From Candidatus Dormiibacter sp. (GTDB lineage Bacteria > Chloroflexota > Dormibacteria > UBA8260): a DNA stretch of 6,088 bases. The translations under genes and the position numbers were made by a program. The notes under the pieces are model-generated. The model was not told the DNA's origin. It ran no database searches and was given only the letters and a program-made list of their open reading frames with translations. Below, in pieces: positions 1 through 5,965 of the stretch. Location of the stretch: assembly GCA_025450495.1 (NCBI GenBank), contig JANWHI010000084.1:1-6088 (forward strand), in the 5' to 3' direction. Position 1 is the stretch's first letter; every line of letters starts with the position of its first letter.

Positions 1-2007
1 GTCGAAGCCGTGGCCGTCGTCGTCGACGTCGAAGTGGAGCTCGCCACCTTCCTCGCGCAGCCGGATCACCGCGCGCGACGCGCCCGCGTACTTCTGCACG
101 TTCTGCAGCGCCTCGAGCACTGAGAAGTACACCGCGGCCTCCACGTCCTGCGAGTAGCGAGCGATGCCGTCCGCGTCGACGGTCACCGGGATGGTGGCCT
201 TGCGCGCCTGCGCGGCGAGCGCGGCGCCGAGCCCCTTGTCGGCGAGCAACGGCGGATAGATGCCGCGCGCCAGGTCGCGCAGCGTGTCCAGCGCTTCATC
301 GGCGTCCGCCTTGAGCTGGTCGAGCGTGACCCTGGCCCTCTCCGGATCGCGCCCCAGCAACATCTCTGCCAGACCGAGCTTCACCTTGAGCGCCACCAGG
401 TGCTGCTGGGCGCCGTCATGGAGGTTGCGCTCGAGCCGGCGACGCTCCTCGTCCTGCGCCGTGACCAATCGCTGGCGCGACGCGCGCAACTCTTCGAGCC
501 GCGCCTCGAGGTCACCGGTCAGGCCGACGTTCTTGAGCACCAGCCCCACCTGCCCGGCCAGGTGACTGAGCAGGTGCTCCTCGACCGGGGTGAGCGGTTC
601 GCCGCTGCGCTTGGTGACGCTCAACGCCCCGAGGAGGTCGCCCTGGTGGCGCACCTCGACCAGGCGGTTGTTGCCGTCGAGCGCCGGCAGGGCGCCGTTG
701 GCGACCGCGATCGGAGCGTGGGTCAGCGAATCAACCGGCCAGACGGCCGCGTCTCGCCACGCGGTTCCGGTGCGCAGCCACACGTCGGCGCGCTGCGCAC
801 CGGTACCCTCGGCAAGCACGCGCGCCATCCGGGGCATGACGTCGTCCGCGGCGTACGACTCGGCGACTCTCTCAGAGAATTGCGCCAGCACCTCGTAGGG
901 CGTTGCCCGTTTGCCGTACACGAGCCGGTTGGCGACACGCTGAACCCGTTCACGCACCGGCTGGAATCCCACGGCCACGATGGCGGTGGCCAGGATCGAC
1001 AGCCCGAGGTTGGGCTTGCCGCCGCCGCCGACGAGCGCCCCGATGCCGACGGCGATGCCGACGTACACCGCGGTGATGAACACCGCCAGCGAACCGTACA
1101 CCAGGGTGCGGCTGATGACGATGTCGATGTCGTAGAGCCGGTGCTTGAGAATCGCCACACCGGCGGCCGTGGGCAGGGCCACCCCGAAGCCGGCGATGAT
1201 CGCGGGGTCGAAAGCCCAATCCGGGAGGACGGACCCGGTCAGGAAGCCGAGTGGCAGGCATACCAGCGCTGTGGTGAAGATCGCGTAGGCGATCCACTTC
1301 AGCTGCTGTCGCTCGTCACCGGCCGACCGGCGCAGGCGCACCAGCGCAGCTGAGGCCGCGACCAGCAGCACCACAAGGCCGATCGGCCAGATCACGGCCA
1401 GACCTCCAGACCCGCCGTTGCCGGTCAGACCGGCCAGGGCGTCAAGACCGGTGGGATTGGACGGCGTTGAGATCCACCCCGCACTGGTCTGTGGGCTCAG
1501 AGGGCCGGGCGCGAACACGCCCGCAAAGGTGAAGACGCCGGCAAGGAACGCCGCCGCTGCCACCACCGGTCGCCACCGCCCCGACGGCAGGTGGCCGTCG
1601 GGGAGCACAAGAAAAACCATTGCCACGGCACCCGTCGGGAACACCAGGGGGAGTGACCAGCTGTTGAACCAAAGTGCCCAGACCGCACCCGGAACGGCGC
1701 CTGGATGGGCGACCAGTCCGAAACGCGCGTACTGGTCCGAAGCGCCCCCCAGGGCGGTGACCAATGCGGCAACCAGAAACAACCAGCCGGTCGCGTTGCG
1801 TGGTTGACGCGCGGCAACCAGAGCGCCGACAACGCTCAACCCGATCGGGACGACGATGGCGATGGGGTCGGCGGCATCGAGGTTGGGCAGCGACGCCCTG
1901 TTGGCGATGGCCAGAGCGGCTGTGGATGCCGCGGCCGCCACGGTCAAGGTCGCCAGCGCGAGCGCCAGCAGCGTCGTTCCGCGCGGCCGCTCCTGGGAGT
2001 GGCTCAC
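1..2007 (-). CDS. Membrane sensor histidine kinase, GAF + HisKA_3 + HATPase (3' end cut by window)
   Basis: Predicted inner-membrane sensor kinase of the NarL/DesK type, passing phosphate to a response regulator, most likely the REC-cyclase encoded upstream in the same operon. The frame is open from GTG at 2007 to the left edge (669 residues visible). Residues about 11-350 hold roughly eight to ten hydrophobic segments, with an LYDID motif at 291-295 typical of this actinobacterial kinase group. A GAF-like sensor domain spans about 370-497. The HisKA_3 domain has phosphoacceptor His530 in an H-D-G-A-Q-Q motif and RGIYPP at 581-586. The ATPase domain shows an N box (E632, N636) and the start of a G1 box (DDDGHGF, 662-668); the rest lies beyond the window. 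The GTG start overlaps the TGA of the preceding ORF (GTGA), implying translational coupling; only a weak purine run precedes it. The signal sensed is not evident. Confidence 0.93.
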   Translation of the reverse strand, partial: MSHSQERPRGTTLLALALATLTVAAAASTAALAIANRASLPNLDAADPIAIVVPIGLSVVGALVAARQPRNATGWLFLVAALVTALGGASDQYARFGLVAHPGAVPGAVWALWFNSWSLPLVFPTGAVAMVFLVLPDGHLPSGRWRPVVAAAAFLAGVFTFAGVFAPGPLSPQTSAGWISTPSNPTGLDALAGLTGNGGSGGLAVIWPIGLVVLLVAASAALVRLRRSAGDERQQLKWIAYAIFTTALVCLPLGFLTGSVLPDWAFDPAIIAGFGVALPTAAGVAILKHRLYDIDIVISRTLVYGSLAVFITAVYVGIAVGIGALVGGGGKPNLGLSILATAIVAVGFQPVRERVQRVANRLVYGKRATPYEVLAQFSERVAESYAADDVMPRMARVLAEGTGAQRADVWLRTGTAWRDAAVWPVDSLTHAPIAVANGALPALDGNNRLVEVRHQGDLLGALSVTKRSGEPLTPVEEHLLSHLAGQVGLVLKNVGLTGDLEARLEELRASRQRLVTAQDEERRRLERNLHDGAQQHLVALKVKLGLAEMLLGRDPERARVTLDQLKADADEALDTLRDLARGIYPPLLADKGLGAALAAQARKATIPVTVDADGIARYSQDVEAAVYFSVLEALQNVQKYAGASRAVIRLREEGGELHFDVDDDGHGFD
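217..408 (-). repeat. Diverged direct repeat, copy 1 (inside histidine kinase HisKA_3 domain)
   Basis: This 192-bp segment, codons 534-597 of the kinase, is homologous to 2034-2225 in the same orientation with no indels. I count 150 of 192 identical bases. The similarity fades just beyond both ends. It marks a tandem gene duplication rather than a mobile repeat. Confidence 0.85.
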
Positions 2008-2261
2008 GCTACGGCCCCAGCAAGCTGCGACTCCAACGCTGCTCCCAAGCCTTTATCGGCGAGAAGGGGCCGATAGATGCCACGCGCCAGGTGACGCAGC
2101 GTGTCGAGCGCTTCATCGGCGTCGCCCTTGAGCTGGGCGAGGGCGGCCCTCGCCTTCTGTGGATCCCCGCTCGCCAGCATCTCTGCCATTTCCAGCTTCA
2201 CTTTGATGGCCACCAGGTGTTGCTGGGCGCTGGTGCGGCGCTGTGGTGCGCCGTCGATCAC
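2004..2261 (-). CDS. Truncated HisKA_3 dimerisation-domain ORF (kinase remnant or small regulator)
   Basis: An 85-codon ORF encoding only the two-helix dimerisation/phosphotransfer region of a NarL-type histidine kinase. Residues 13-76 match residues 534-597 of the downstream kinase at 50 of 64 positions by hand count. It has no sensor, membrane segment or ATPase domain. The residue aligned with the phosphoacceptor His530 is Ile2, and a 7-residue insertion (PQRRTSA, 6-12) sits just after the D-G-A. The RGIYPP motif reads RGIYRP. It is flanked by GTGA overlaps on both sides: its GTG overlaps the cyclase stop and its TGA overlaps the kinase start. By hand count 21 of 85 codons end in A or T, against 6 of 64 in the matching kinase segment, suggesting relaxed selection. 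It is most simply the remnant of a tandem kinase duplication reduced by deletion. It could instead act as a dimerisation partner or decoy, or simply carry ribosomes to the kinase. The GGAGG before the start is too close (1 nt) to be a good ribosome site. Confidence 0.65.
   Translation of the reverse strand: MIDGAPQRRTSAQQHLVAIKVKLEMAEMLASGDPQKARAALAQLKGDADEALDTLRHLARGIYRPLLADKGLGAALESQLAGAVA
2034..2225 (-). repeat. Diverged direct repeat, copy 2 (small HisKA_3 ORF)
   Basis: Second copy of the 192-bp HisKA_3 segment, offset by 1817 bp from the copy at 217-408. It covers codons 13-76 of the small ORF. No target-site duplication or terminal inverted repeat is visible around it, so segmental duplication followed by deletion fits better than transposition. 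Confidence 0.85.
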
Positions 2262-3586
2262 GCCTCCACCACCACAAGGGCCGCTCCCACGCGGTACGCA
2301 CCGACCGGCGTCTGGCGGCCCTTGACGAGCGCGGGCTCGAGACGTTCGGCATCCGGCGGCTCGGGCAGGGCGGCGAAGGTGGGTTCACTGAGGACCGTCT
2401 GGCCGCCCTCGGCCCACTGCTGCAACCGCTGCGCCAGGTTGACCGCGTCGCCGACCACCGAGTACTCGAGACGTTCATCGGACCCGAGCAGCGCTGCCGC
2501 CACATCCCCGGTGGACACCCCGATGCCGAGCTGAAAAGCCGGCAGCCCGGCAGCCGCCCAGCGCTCGTTGAGCTCCGCCTGGCGCGCGTGCATCACCTGG
2601 GCCGCCGCCACCGCGCGCTCGCACTGGTCCGGCTGTGCAAAGGGCGCGCCGAACACGGCCATGACGGCGTCGCCCACGAACTGCATCACTGTGCCGTGCT
2701 CGGCAATCAGCGCGTTGTTCATCTCGGCACGGTGCGCATGGAGCTGGCCGGCGAGCACGCTGGGGTCGGCCATCTCGGCGATCGTCGAGTAGCCGCGGAT
2801 GTCCGACATCAGCACGGTGACGGTGAGCCTCTCGGTCTCGCCGGGCCGCACCCCCTGTTCGCGCAGCTTCTGGGCGAGACCGCCGGGAAGCATGCGGCTG
2901 AGGCTCTCGCCCTGCTCCTCGCGGTCGACGATCGCCTTGTGGAGCAGCTTGAGCCGCTGCAGCGCGCCGTGGGTGCCGCCGCTCGCCTCCTGCGCCAGCT
3001 TGAGGAAGAGCGCCTCGATGTCCGATGACACAGCCTCGGGCGTGGACCGCAGGCTGACCGCGATCGCCTTGATGGGCTTGCCCTCGGCCACCATCTGCAG
3101 GAGGCGCTCCTCGACATCGCCGAGCCCGGCCGCGTCGGTCACCGGCTTGGTGAGCGAGTTGACGATGCGGGGGTCGAGCATCGAGCCGCCGGTGCTCACC
3201 TCGCGGCCGGCGCGCGCCAGCTGGTCGCCCTCGGCAACGCGATCCTTGAGCAGGTAGGCGTACCCGGCGGCGCCCTCGCCGAGCAGCGCGATGGCGTATT
3301 CCGGTTCGTCGTACTGCGACAGGATGACGATGCCGGTGCCCGGGTACTGCTTGCGGATCAGGCGTGCCGCGGCGATGCCCTCGTCGGCGAAGTTCGGCGG
3401 CATGCGGATGTCGGTGACCACCACCTGGGGCGTGAACTCGTCGGCGCCGGCGATCAGCTCGTCGTAGTCACCGGCGACAGCGACGACGTCGATGTCGCCG
3501 CCGGCGAGCAGGAGAGCGCGAACCCCCTCGCGGACAATCAGGTTGTCATCGGCCAGGACAACACGGATGGACGCGTCGGATGGCAT
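2258..3586 (-). CDS. Response regulator-class III nucleotide cyclase fusion (REC-HTH-cyclase)
   Basis: Predicted cytosolic enzyme making cAMP or cGMP under phosphorelay control (442 aa). The REC domain (about 7-125) has the acidic pair D13/D14, phosphoacceptor D59 in VVVTDIRMPP, S90 and K114. Residues about 153-200 resemble a LuxR/GerE helix-turn-helix, but the recognition helix is poor in basic residues. A linker helix (207-245, RLKLLHKAIV...RMLPGGLAQKL) of the kind that precedes cyclase domains follows. The class III catalytic domain (about 252-435) keeps metal aspartates D262 (MSDIRGYS) and D306 (QFVGDAVMAVFG), and N383/R387 in VNLAQRL. The usual base-specifying lysine is Q302 and its partner position is S376, so the substrate (ATP or GTP) is uncertain. 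The frame is open 71 codons further upstream, but ATG 3586 directly precedes the REC fold. It is first in an operon with the small HisKA_3 ORF and the membrane kinase, its likely phosphodonor, and divergent from a cyclic-nucleotide-binding protein. Confidence 0.92.
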   Translation of the reverse strand: MPSDASIRVVLADDNLIVREGVRALLLAGGDIDVVAVAGDYDELIAGADEFTPQVVVTDIRMPPNFADEGIAAARLIRKQYPGTGIVILSQYDEPEYAIALLGEGAAGYAYLLKDRVAEGDQLARAGREVSTGGSMLDPRIVNSLTKPVTDAAGLGDVEERLLQMVAEGKPIKAIAVSLRSTPEAVSSDIEALFLKLAQEASGGTHGALQRLKLLHKAIVDREEQGESLSRMLPGGLAQKLREQGVRPGETERLTVTVLMSDIRGYSTIAEMADPSVLAGQLHAHRAEMNNALIAEHGTVMQFVGDAVMAVFGAPFAQPDQCERAVAAAQVMHARQAELNERWAAAGLPAFQLGIGVSTGDVAAALLGSDERLEYSVVGDAVNLAQRLQQWAEGGQTVLSEPTFAALPEPPDAERLEPALVKGRQTPVGAYRVGAALVVVEA

Positions 3587-3592
3587 TGCCTG

Positions 3593-3620
3593 ACTGTAGG
3601 CACAGCTGGAGCGTCCGCAA
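3593..3620 (-). promoter_or_regulatory. Candidate promoter of the REC-cyclase operon (possibly leaderless)
   Basis: On the minus strand TTGCGG (3615-3620) lies 16 bp from TACAGT (3593-3598), a reasonable housekeeping-sigma -35/-10 pair. Only 6 bp separate the -10 from the ATG at 3586, so transcription would begin at about the start codon. That agrees with the lack of a convincing Shine-Dalgarno sequence before this gene. Inferred from sequence only. Confidence 0.4.
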
Positions 3621-3717
3621 ATGAGGCGAACACCACACCTGGCGGCGGTGAACACCACCGTCGTGGCTCGCGGCCCCACCCTCGACCGACGGCGCAGCTG
3701 GTGGGAAGGTGAGCCCC

Positions 3718-3723
3718 AGGAGG
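3718..3723 (+). promoter_or_regulatory. Strong Shine-Dalgarno sequence setting the start of the cyclic-nucleotide-binding gene
   Basis: AGGAGG lies 8 nt before ATG 3732. This decides the start over the in-frame ATG at 3621, which would add 37 residues and fill most of the intergenic region. Confidence 0.8.
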
Positions 3724-3731
3724 TACCAGGA

Positions 3732-4721
3732 ATGCGAATGGAAGCGTCGGTCACGTCGATCTCGTGGATCCCTTCCGAGGCGATCGAGGGGATGAGCAAG
3801 CTGCCGTTCGAGATGGGGCTTGCCCACTACGACCAGGCGCCCCCCGACCAGGTGGATGACCTCGACGAGCTGCGTGAGGCCGATCGTTTCCGTTTCGCCA
3901 ACAGGCTGCGCTGCTGGATCGACGTCGACGACGGACGCATCGGGGGACACGGGTACAGCGGCGGTGGCCAGATCGGCTCGACCACGTTGCGCCTGGGGGG
4001 CAGGATGGCGACCTTCGCAGCCGTGGCCTTCCCCGATCGACAGCAACCACCCGTCCTGTCCGCCGACTCGGTGCGGTTCGTGCAGACGACCGGGGGGCGA
4101 ACCGGGGTACCCATGCCCAGACGGGTGAACCATCCGCCCTTCGTCCAGGTCTCGGCGCCACTCGCCTGGACGACCCTGGCCCTGACGCTGCACGCCGATG
4201 GCAGCTGCTCACACGAGCTGGTCGGCGCCAGCCCCTTCCCCCGCCACTGGATCTACGACCACGGCCAGCGGCTGGTGCAGAAGTCGGGGTTGGTGGACTT
4301 CAAGGATTGGTCGCGGCGCGCCTTCGGCTCACACACACCCTGGGGCGATGAGGACTCGCCGGCGCTGGTCAGCGAGGTGGAGACCGCATTGGAACGCGAG
4401 CTGTCGACGCACATCATGCGCGGCGGCAAGCCGTCGATCAGCAAGGTCGCCGAGGGCAGGACAATCGTCGATGAGGGCGACGAGGGTGCCGACGTGTTCC
4501 TGGTGCTCGACGGCGTGGTGGCGGTCGAGGTCGGCGGCGAACCGCTGGCACAGCTGGGTCCGGGAGCCGTGCTCGGCGAGCGCGCGCTTCTCGAGGGAGG
4601 CCGGCGCACTGCCACGCTGCGCGCGGTCACCCAGTGCCGCATCGCCACCATCGGTGGCGAGCAGCTCGACCCCGGCCAGCTGGCAGAGCTCTCGTCCGGG
4701 CACCGTCGCGAGGAGCGCTGA
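3732..4721 (+). CDS. Cyclic nucleotide-binding domain protein with unrecognised N-terminal domain
   Basis: A 329-residue predicted soluble protein. Residues about 229-315 form a Crp-type cyclic-nucleotide-binding domain: a beta-rich segment (VDEGDEGADVFLVLDGVVAVEV) ends in a phosphate-binding cassette, LGERALLEGGRRTAT, with E283 (ribose contact) and R292 (phosphate contact) both present, so ligand binding is expected. No helix-turn-helix follows, so it is not a Crp-like transcription factor. The N-terminal 225 residues have no motif I can name; they are rich in Trp, Gly and charged residues, with conserved-looking stretches such as RFRFANRLRCWIDVDDGRI and HTPWGDEDSPALV. There is no signal peptide or membrane segment. 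Divergence from a nucleotide cyclase gene makes it the likely effector of that enzyme's product. Its activity is unknown. The start is set by AGGAGG 8 nt upstream. It converges with soxR with a 5-bp gap. Confidence 0.88.
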   Translation: MRMEASVTSISWIPSEAIEGMSKLPFEMGLAHYDQAPPDQVDDLDELREADRFRFANRLRCWIDVDDGRIGGHGYSGGGQIGSTTLRLGGRMATFAAVAFPDRQQPPVLSADSVRFVQTTGGRTGVPMPRRVNHPPFVQVSAPLAWTTLALTLHADGSCSHELVGASPFPRHWIYDHGQRLVQKSGLVDFKDWSRRAFGSHTPWGDEDSPALVSEVETALERELSTHIMRGGKPSISKVAEGRTIVDEGDEGADVFLVLDGVVAVEVGGEPLAQLGPGAVLGERALLEGGRRTATLRAVTQCRIATIGGEQLDPGQLAELSSGHRREER

Positions 4722-4726
4722 CCCCG

Positions 4727-5215
4727 CTACGGCTTGGGCGGACGGCGCAGGGCCGCGGGCAGGGACATGGCGCCGGCGCCGAACGAGCCCATGACGTCGT
4801 CGGGGTTGGAGAGCGCGCAGCGGCGCAGTGACAGGCATCCGCAGCCGATGCACGAGGTCAGGCCGTCGCGAAGGGCCACCAGGCCGTCGATCTGGGCGTC
4901 GAGGCGGCCTCGCCAGGAGTGCGACAGCCGCGCCCAGTCGGCCTTGGTCGGCGTCCGGCTCTCGGGCAGGGTGGCCAGGGCCTCGCGCACCTCGTCCAGG
5001 GTGAGGCCGACGTTCTGGGCAGCGCGAATGAAGGCGAGCCGGCGCAGCACGCTGCGCTGGTAGCGGCGCTGGCCTCCCGGCGACCTCGCCGCCTGGATGA
5101 GGCCCTCCGACTCGTAGTAGCGCACCGCCGAGGTGGCGAACCCGGCTCGCTGCGCCACCTCTCCCACCGTCAGCTCATCAGATCGGTTCAGTGGCTGGCT
5201 TGACTTCAAGTTCAC
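4727..5215 (-). CDS. soxR: Redox-sensitive MerR-family activator SoxR
   Basis: [2Fe-2S] transcription factor that, when its cluster is oxidised by superoxide or redox-cycling compounds, activates a promoter with a long spacer. The 162 residues fit the family (E. coli SoxR is 154). The N-terminal MerR winged helix (LTVGEVAQRAGFATSAVRYY, about 15-34) is followed by the GLI...GGQRRY wing, a dimerisation helix, and the cluster ligands C122-x2-C125-x-C127-x5-C133 in CIGCGCLSLRRCALSNPDD, all four present. The start is GTG 5215, which lies inside the SoxR-box-like operator; TTG 5209 is an alternative. Either start would place the gene under its own operator, so autoregulation is likely. A weak minus-strand promoter (TTGACG 5250-5255, CATCCT 5226-5231) inside the divergent gene is possible. 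The neighbouring dehydrogenase is the evident target. There is no terminator between it and the convergent gene. Confidence 0.93.
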   Translation of the reverse strand: MNLKSSQPLNRSDELTVGEVAQRAGFATSAVRYYESEGLIQAARSPGGQRRYQRSVLRRLAFIRAAQNVGLTLDEVREALATLPESRTPTKADWARLSHSWRGRLDAQIDGLVALRDGLTSCIGCGCLSLRRCALSNPDDVMGSFGAGAMSLPAALRRPPKP

Positions 5216-5230
5216 TTCAACTTGTAGGAT
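5200..5230 (+). promoter_or_regulatory. SoxR-dependent promoter and operator for the dehydrogenase
   Basis: TTGACT (5200-5205) and TAGGAT (5225-5230) are separated by 19 bp, the overlong spacer characteristic of MerR-family activated promoters. The stretch 5204-5221, CTTCAAGTTCACTTCAAC, matches the E. coli SoxR box at 13 of 18 positions by hand alignment, including CAAGTTnACTT. The -10 ends 6 bp before ATG 5237, so the mRNA is probably leaderless. Confidence 0.8.
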
Positions 5231-5236
5231 GCGCTC

Positions 5237-5965
5237 ATGCAGACCTCCACGTCAAGCAACGCTTCCCCGACCCCGGTGGCGCTGGTCACCGGCGGGTCGC
5301 GCGGCCTCGGCCGGGCGCTGACGGCGGAGCTGGTGCGCGCGGGGTGGCGGGTGATCGTGGATGCGCGCGGCGCCGGCCGCCTGGCCGCGGCGGTTGCTGA
5401 CATCGATGGCGGCAACACCGTGGTCATCGTGCCCGGCGACGTCGCCGACCCGCGCCACCGCCTCGACCTGGCGGCCGCGGTGGCCGAGGCAGGCGGGCTC
5501 GACCTGCTGGTCAACAACGCCAGCATGCTCGGTCCCAGCCCTCAGCCGCTGCTTGCCGAATACCCGCTGCCGATCCTGGAGCAGGTCTACGCGGTCAACA
5601 TCATCGCGCCGCTCGCACTGTTCCAGCTGGTGCTGCCGCACCTGCGGGCCGGCGCGTGCGTCGTCAACGTGTCATCGGACGCTGCGGTGGAGGCGTACGA
5701 GGGCTGGGGCGGGTACGGGTCGTCGAAGGCGGCCCTCGACCAGGTCACGGCGATCATCGGCGCCGAGAACGTGGGGCTGCGGGTCTACGCGTTCGATCCC
5801 GGGGACATGAACACCGACCTGCACCAGCAGGCGTTCCCAGGGGAGGACATCAGCGACCGGGCAGCACCGGAGAGCGTCGTTCCCTCTTTGCTGCGCCTGA
5901 TCACCGGCGACCTGCCCAGCGGCCGCTACCGCGTCAACGACGTGAAGCTCGAGGCGCCGCTGTGA
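5237..5965 (+). CDS. Short-chain dehydrogenase/reductase (SDR), probable SoxR target
   Basis: A 242-residue classical SDR, predicted cytosolic NAD(P)-dependent oxidoreductase acting on a carbonyl or alcohol; the substrate cannot be read. Visible motifs in order: cofactor-binding TGGSRGLG (18-25), GDV (67-69), NNAS (93-96), active-site N121, S147, and Y160-G-S-S-K164, then PGDMNTD (188-194). All catalytic residues are present. The R22 in the glycine motif and a lack of Asp at the end of beta2 lean to NADP(H), an inference. The ATG at 5237 lies 6 bp after a -10 with SoxR-type spacing, so expression is likely induced by redox-active compounds. The stop codon overlaps the next gene's GTG start (GTGA), making a probable operon. 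Confidence 0.92.
   Translation: MQTSTSSNASPTPVALVTGGSRGLGRALTAELVRAGWRVIVDARGAGRLAAAVADIDGGNTVVIVPGDVADPRHRLDLAAAVAEAGGLDLLVNNASMLGPSPQPLLAEYPLPILEQVYAVNIIAPLALFQLVLPHLRAGACVVNVSSDAAVEAYEGWGGYGSSKAALDQVTAIIGAENVGLRVYAFDPGDMNTDLHQQAFPGEDISDRAAPESVVPSLLRLITGDLPSGRYRVNDVKLEAPL

Larger units (their letters stand above)
3587..3731. promoter_or_regulatory. Divergent intergenic region with a repeated 9-mer
   Basis: This 145-bp gap separates the REC-cyclase and the cyclic-nucleotide-binding gene and must hold both promoters. The 9-mer GAACACCAC occurs at 3628-3636 and 3650-3658, 22 bp apart, about two helical turns on the same DNA face. The second copy is part of GGTG-AA-CACC, a short inverted repeat (3647-3656). 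Relative to the candidate minus-strand start they lie near -45 and -68, where an activator could bind. A weak plus-strand pair TCGACC (3682-3687) and GAAGGT (3705-3710), 17 bp apart, is possible for the rightward gene. Confidence 0.4.

Noticed and set aside
400..1353. 317-codon plus-strand open frame opposite the histidine kinase
   Set aside because: The minus strand encodes a continuous, motif-rich kinase here; the plus frame is rich in Arg, Gly, His and Asp with no recognisable domain, as expected of antisense frames in GC-rich DNA.
1764..2534. 256-codon plus-strand frame across the kinase, small ORF and cyclase end
   Set aside because: It is antisense to three supported genes and low-complexity in composition.
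2243..3028. 261-codon plus-strand frame opposite the cyclase domain
   Set aside because: Antisense to catalytic motifs that are clearly coding on the minus strand; no domain seen.
3621..3731. 37-residue N-terminal extension of the cyclic-nucleotide-binding protein
   Set aside because: AGGAGG 8 nt before ATG 3732 fits that start far better, and ATG 3621 has no Shine-Dalgarno.
3587..3799. 71-residue N-terminal extension of the REC-cyclase
   Set aside because: The frame is open, but the extra residues have no REC character, would overlap the divergent gene's start, and the REC fold begins directly after ATG 3586.
3546..4193. 215-codon minus-strand frame over the divergent promoter and cyclic-nucleotide-binding gene
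   Set aside because: It runs antisense to a gene with a perfect Shine-Dalgarno and overlaps the REC-cyclase start in another frame; no motif supports it.
4722..4726. Possible bidirectional terminator between the convergent genes
   Set aside because: Only 5 bp separate the stop codons and I see no convincing hairpin with a T tract.
4329..4853. 174-codon minus-strand frame across the soxR and cyclic-nucleotide-binding 3' ends
   Set aside because: It overlaps soxR coding in another frame and is antisense to the nucleotide-binding cassette.
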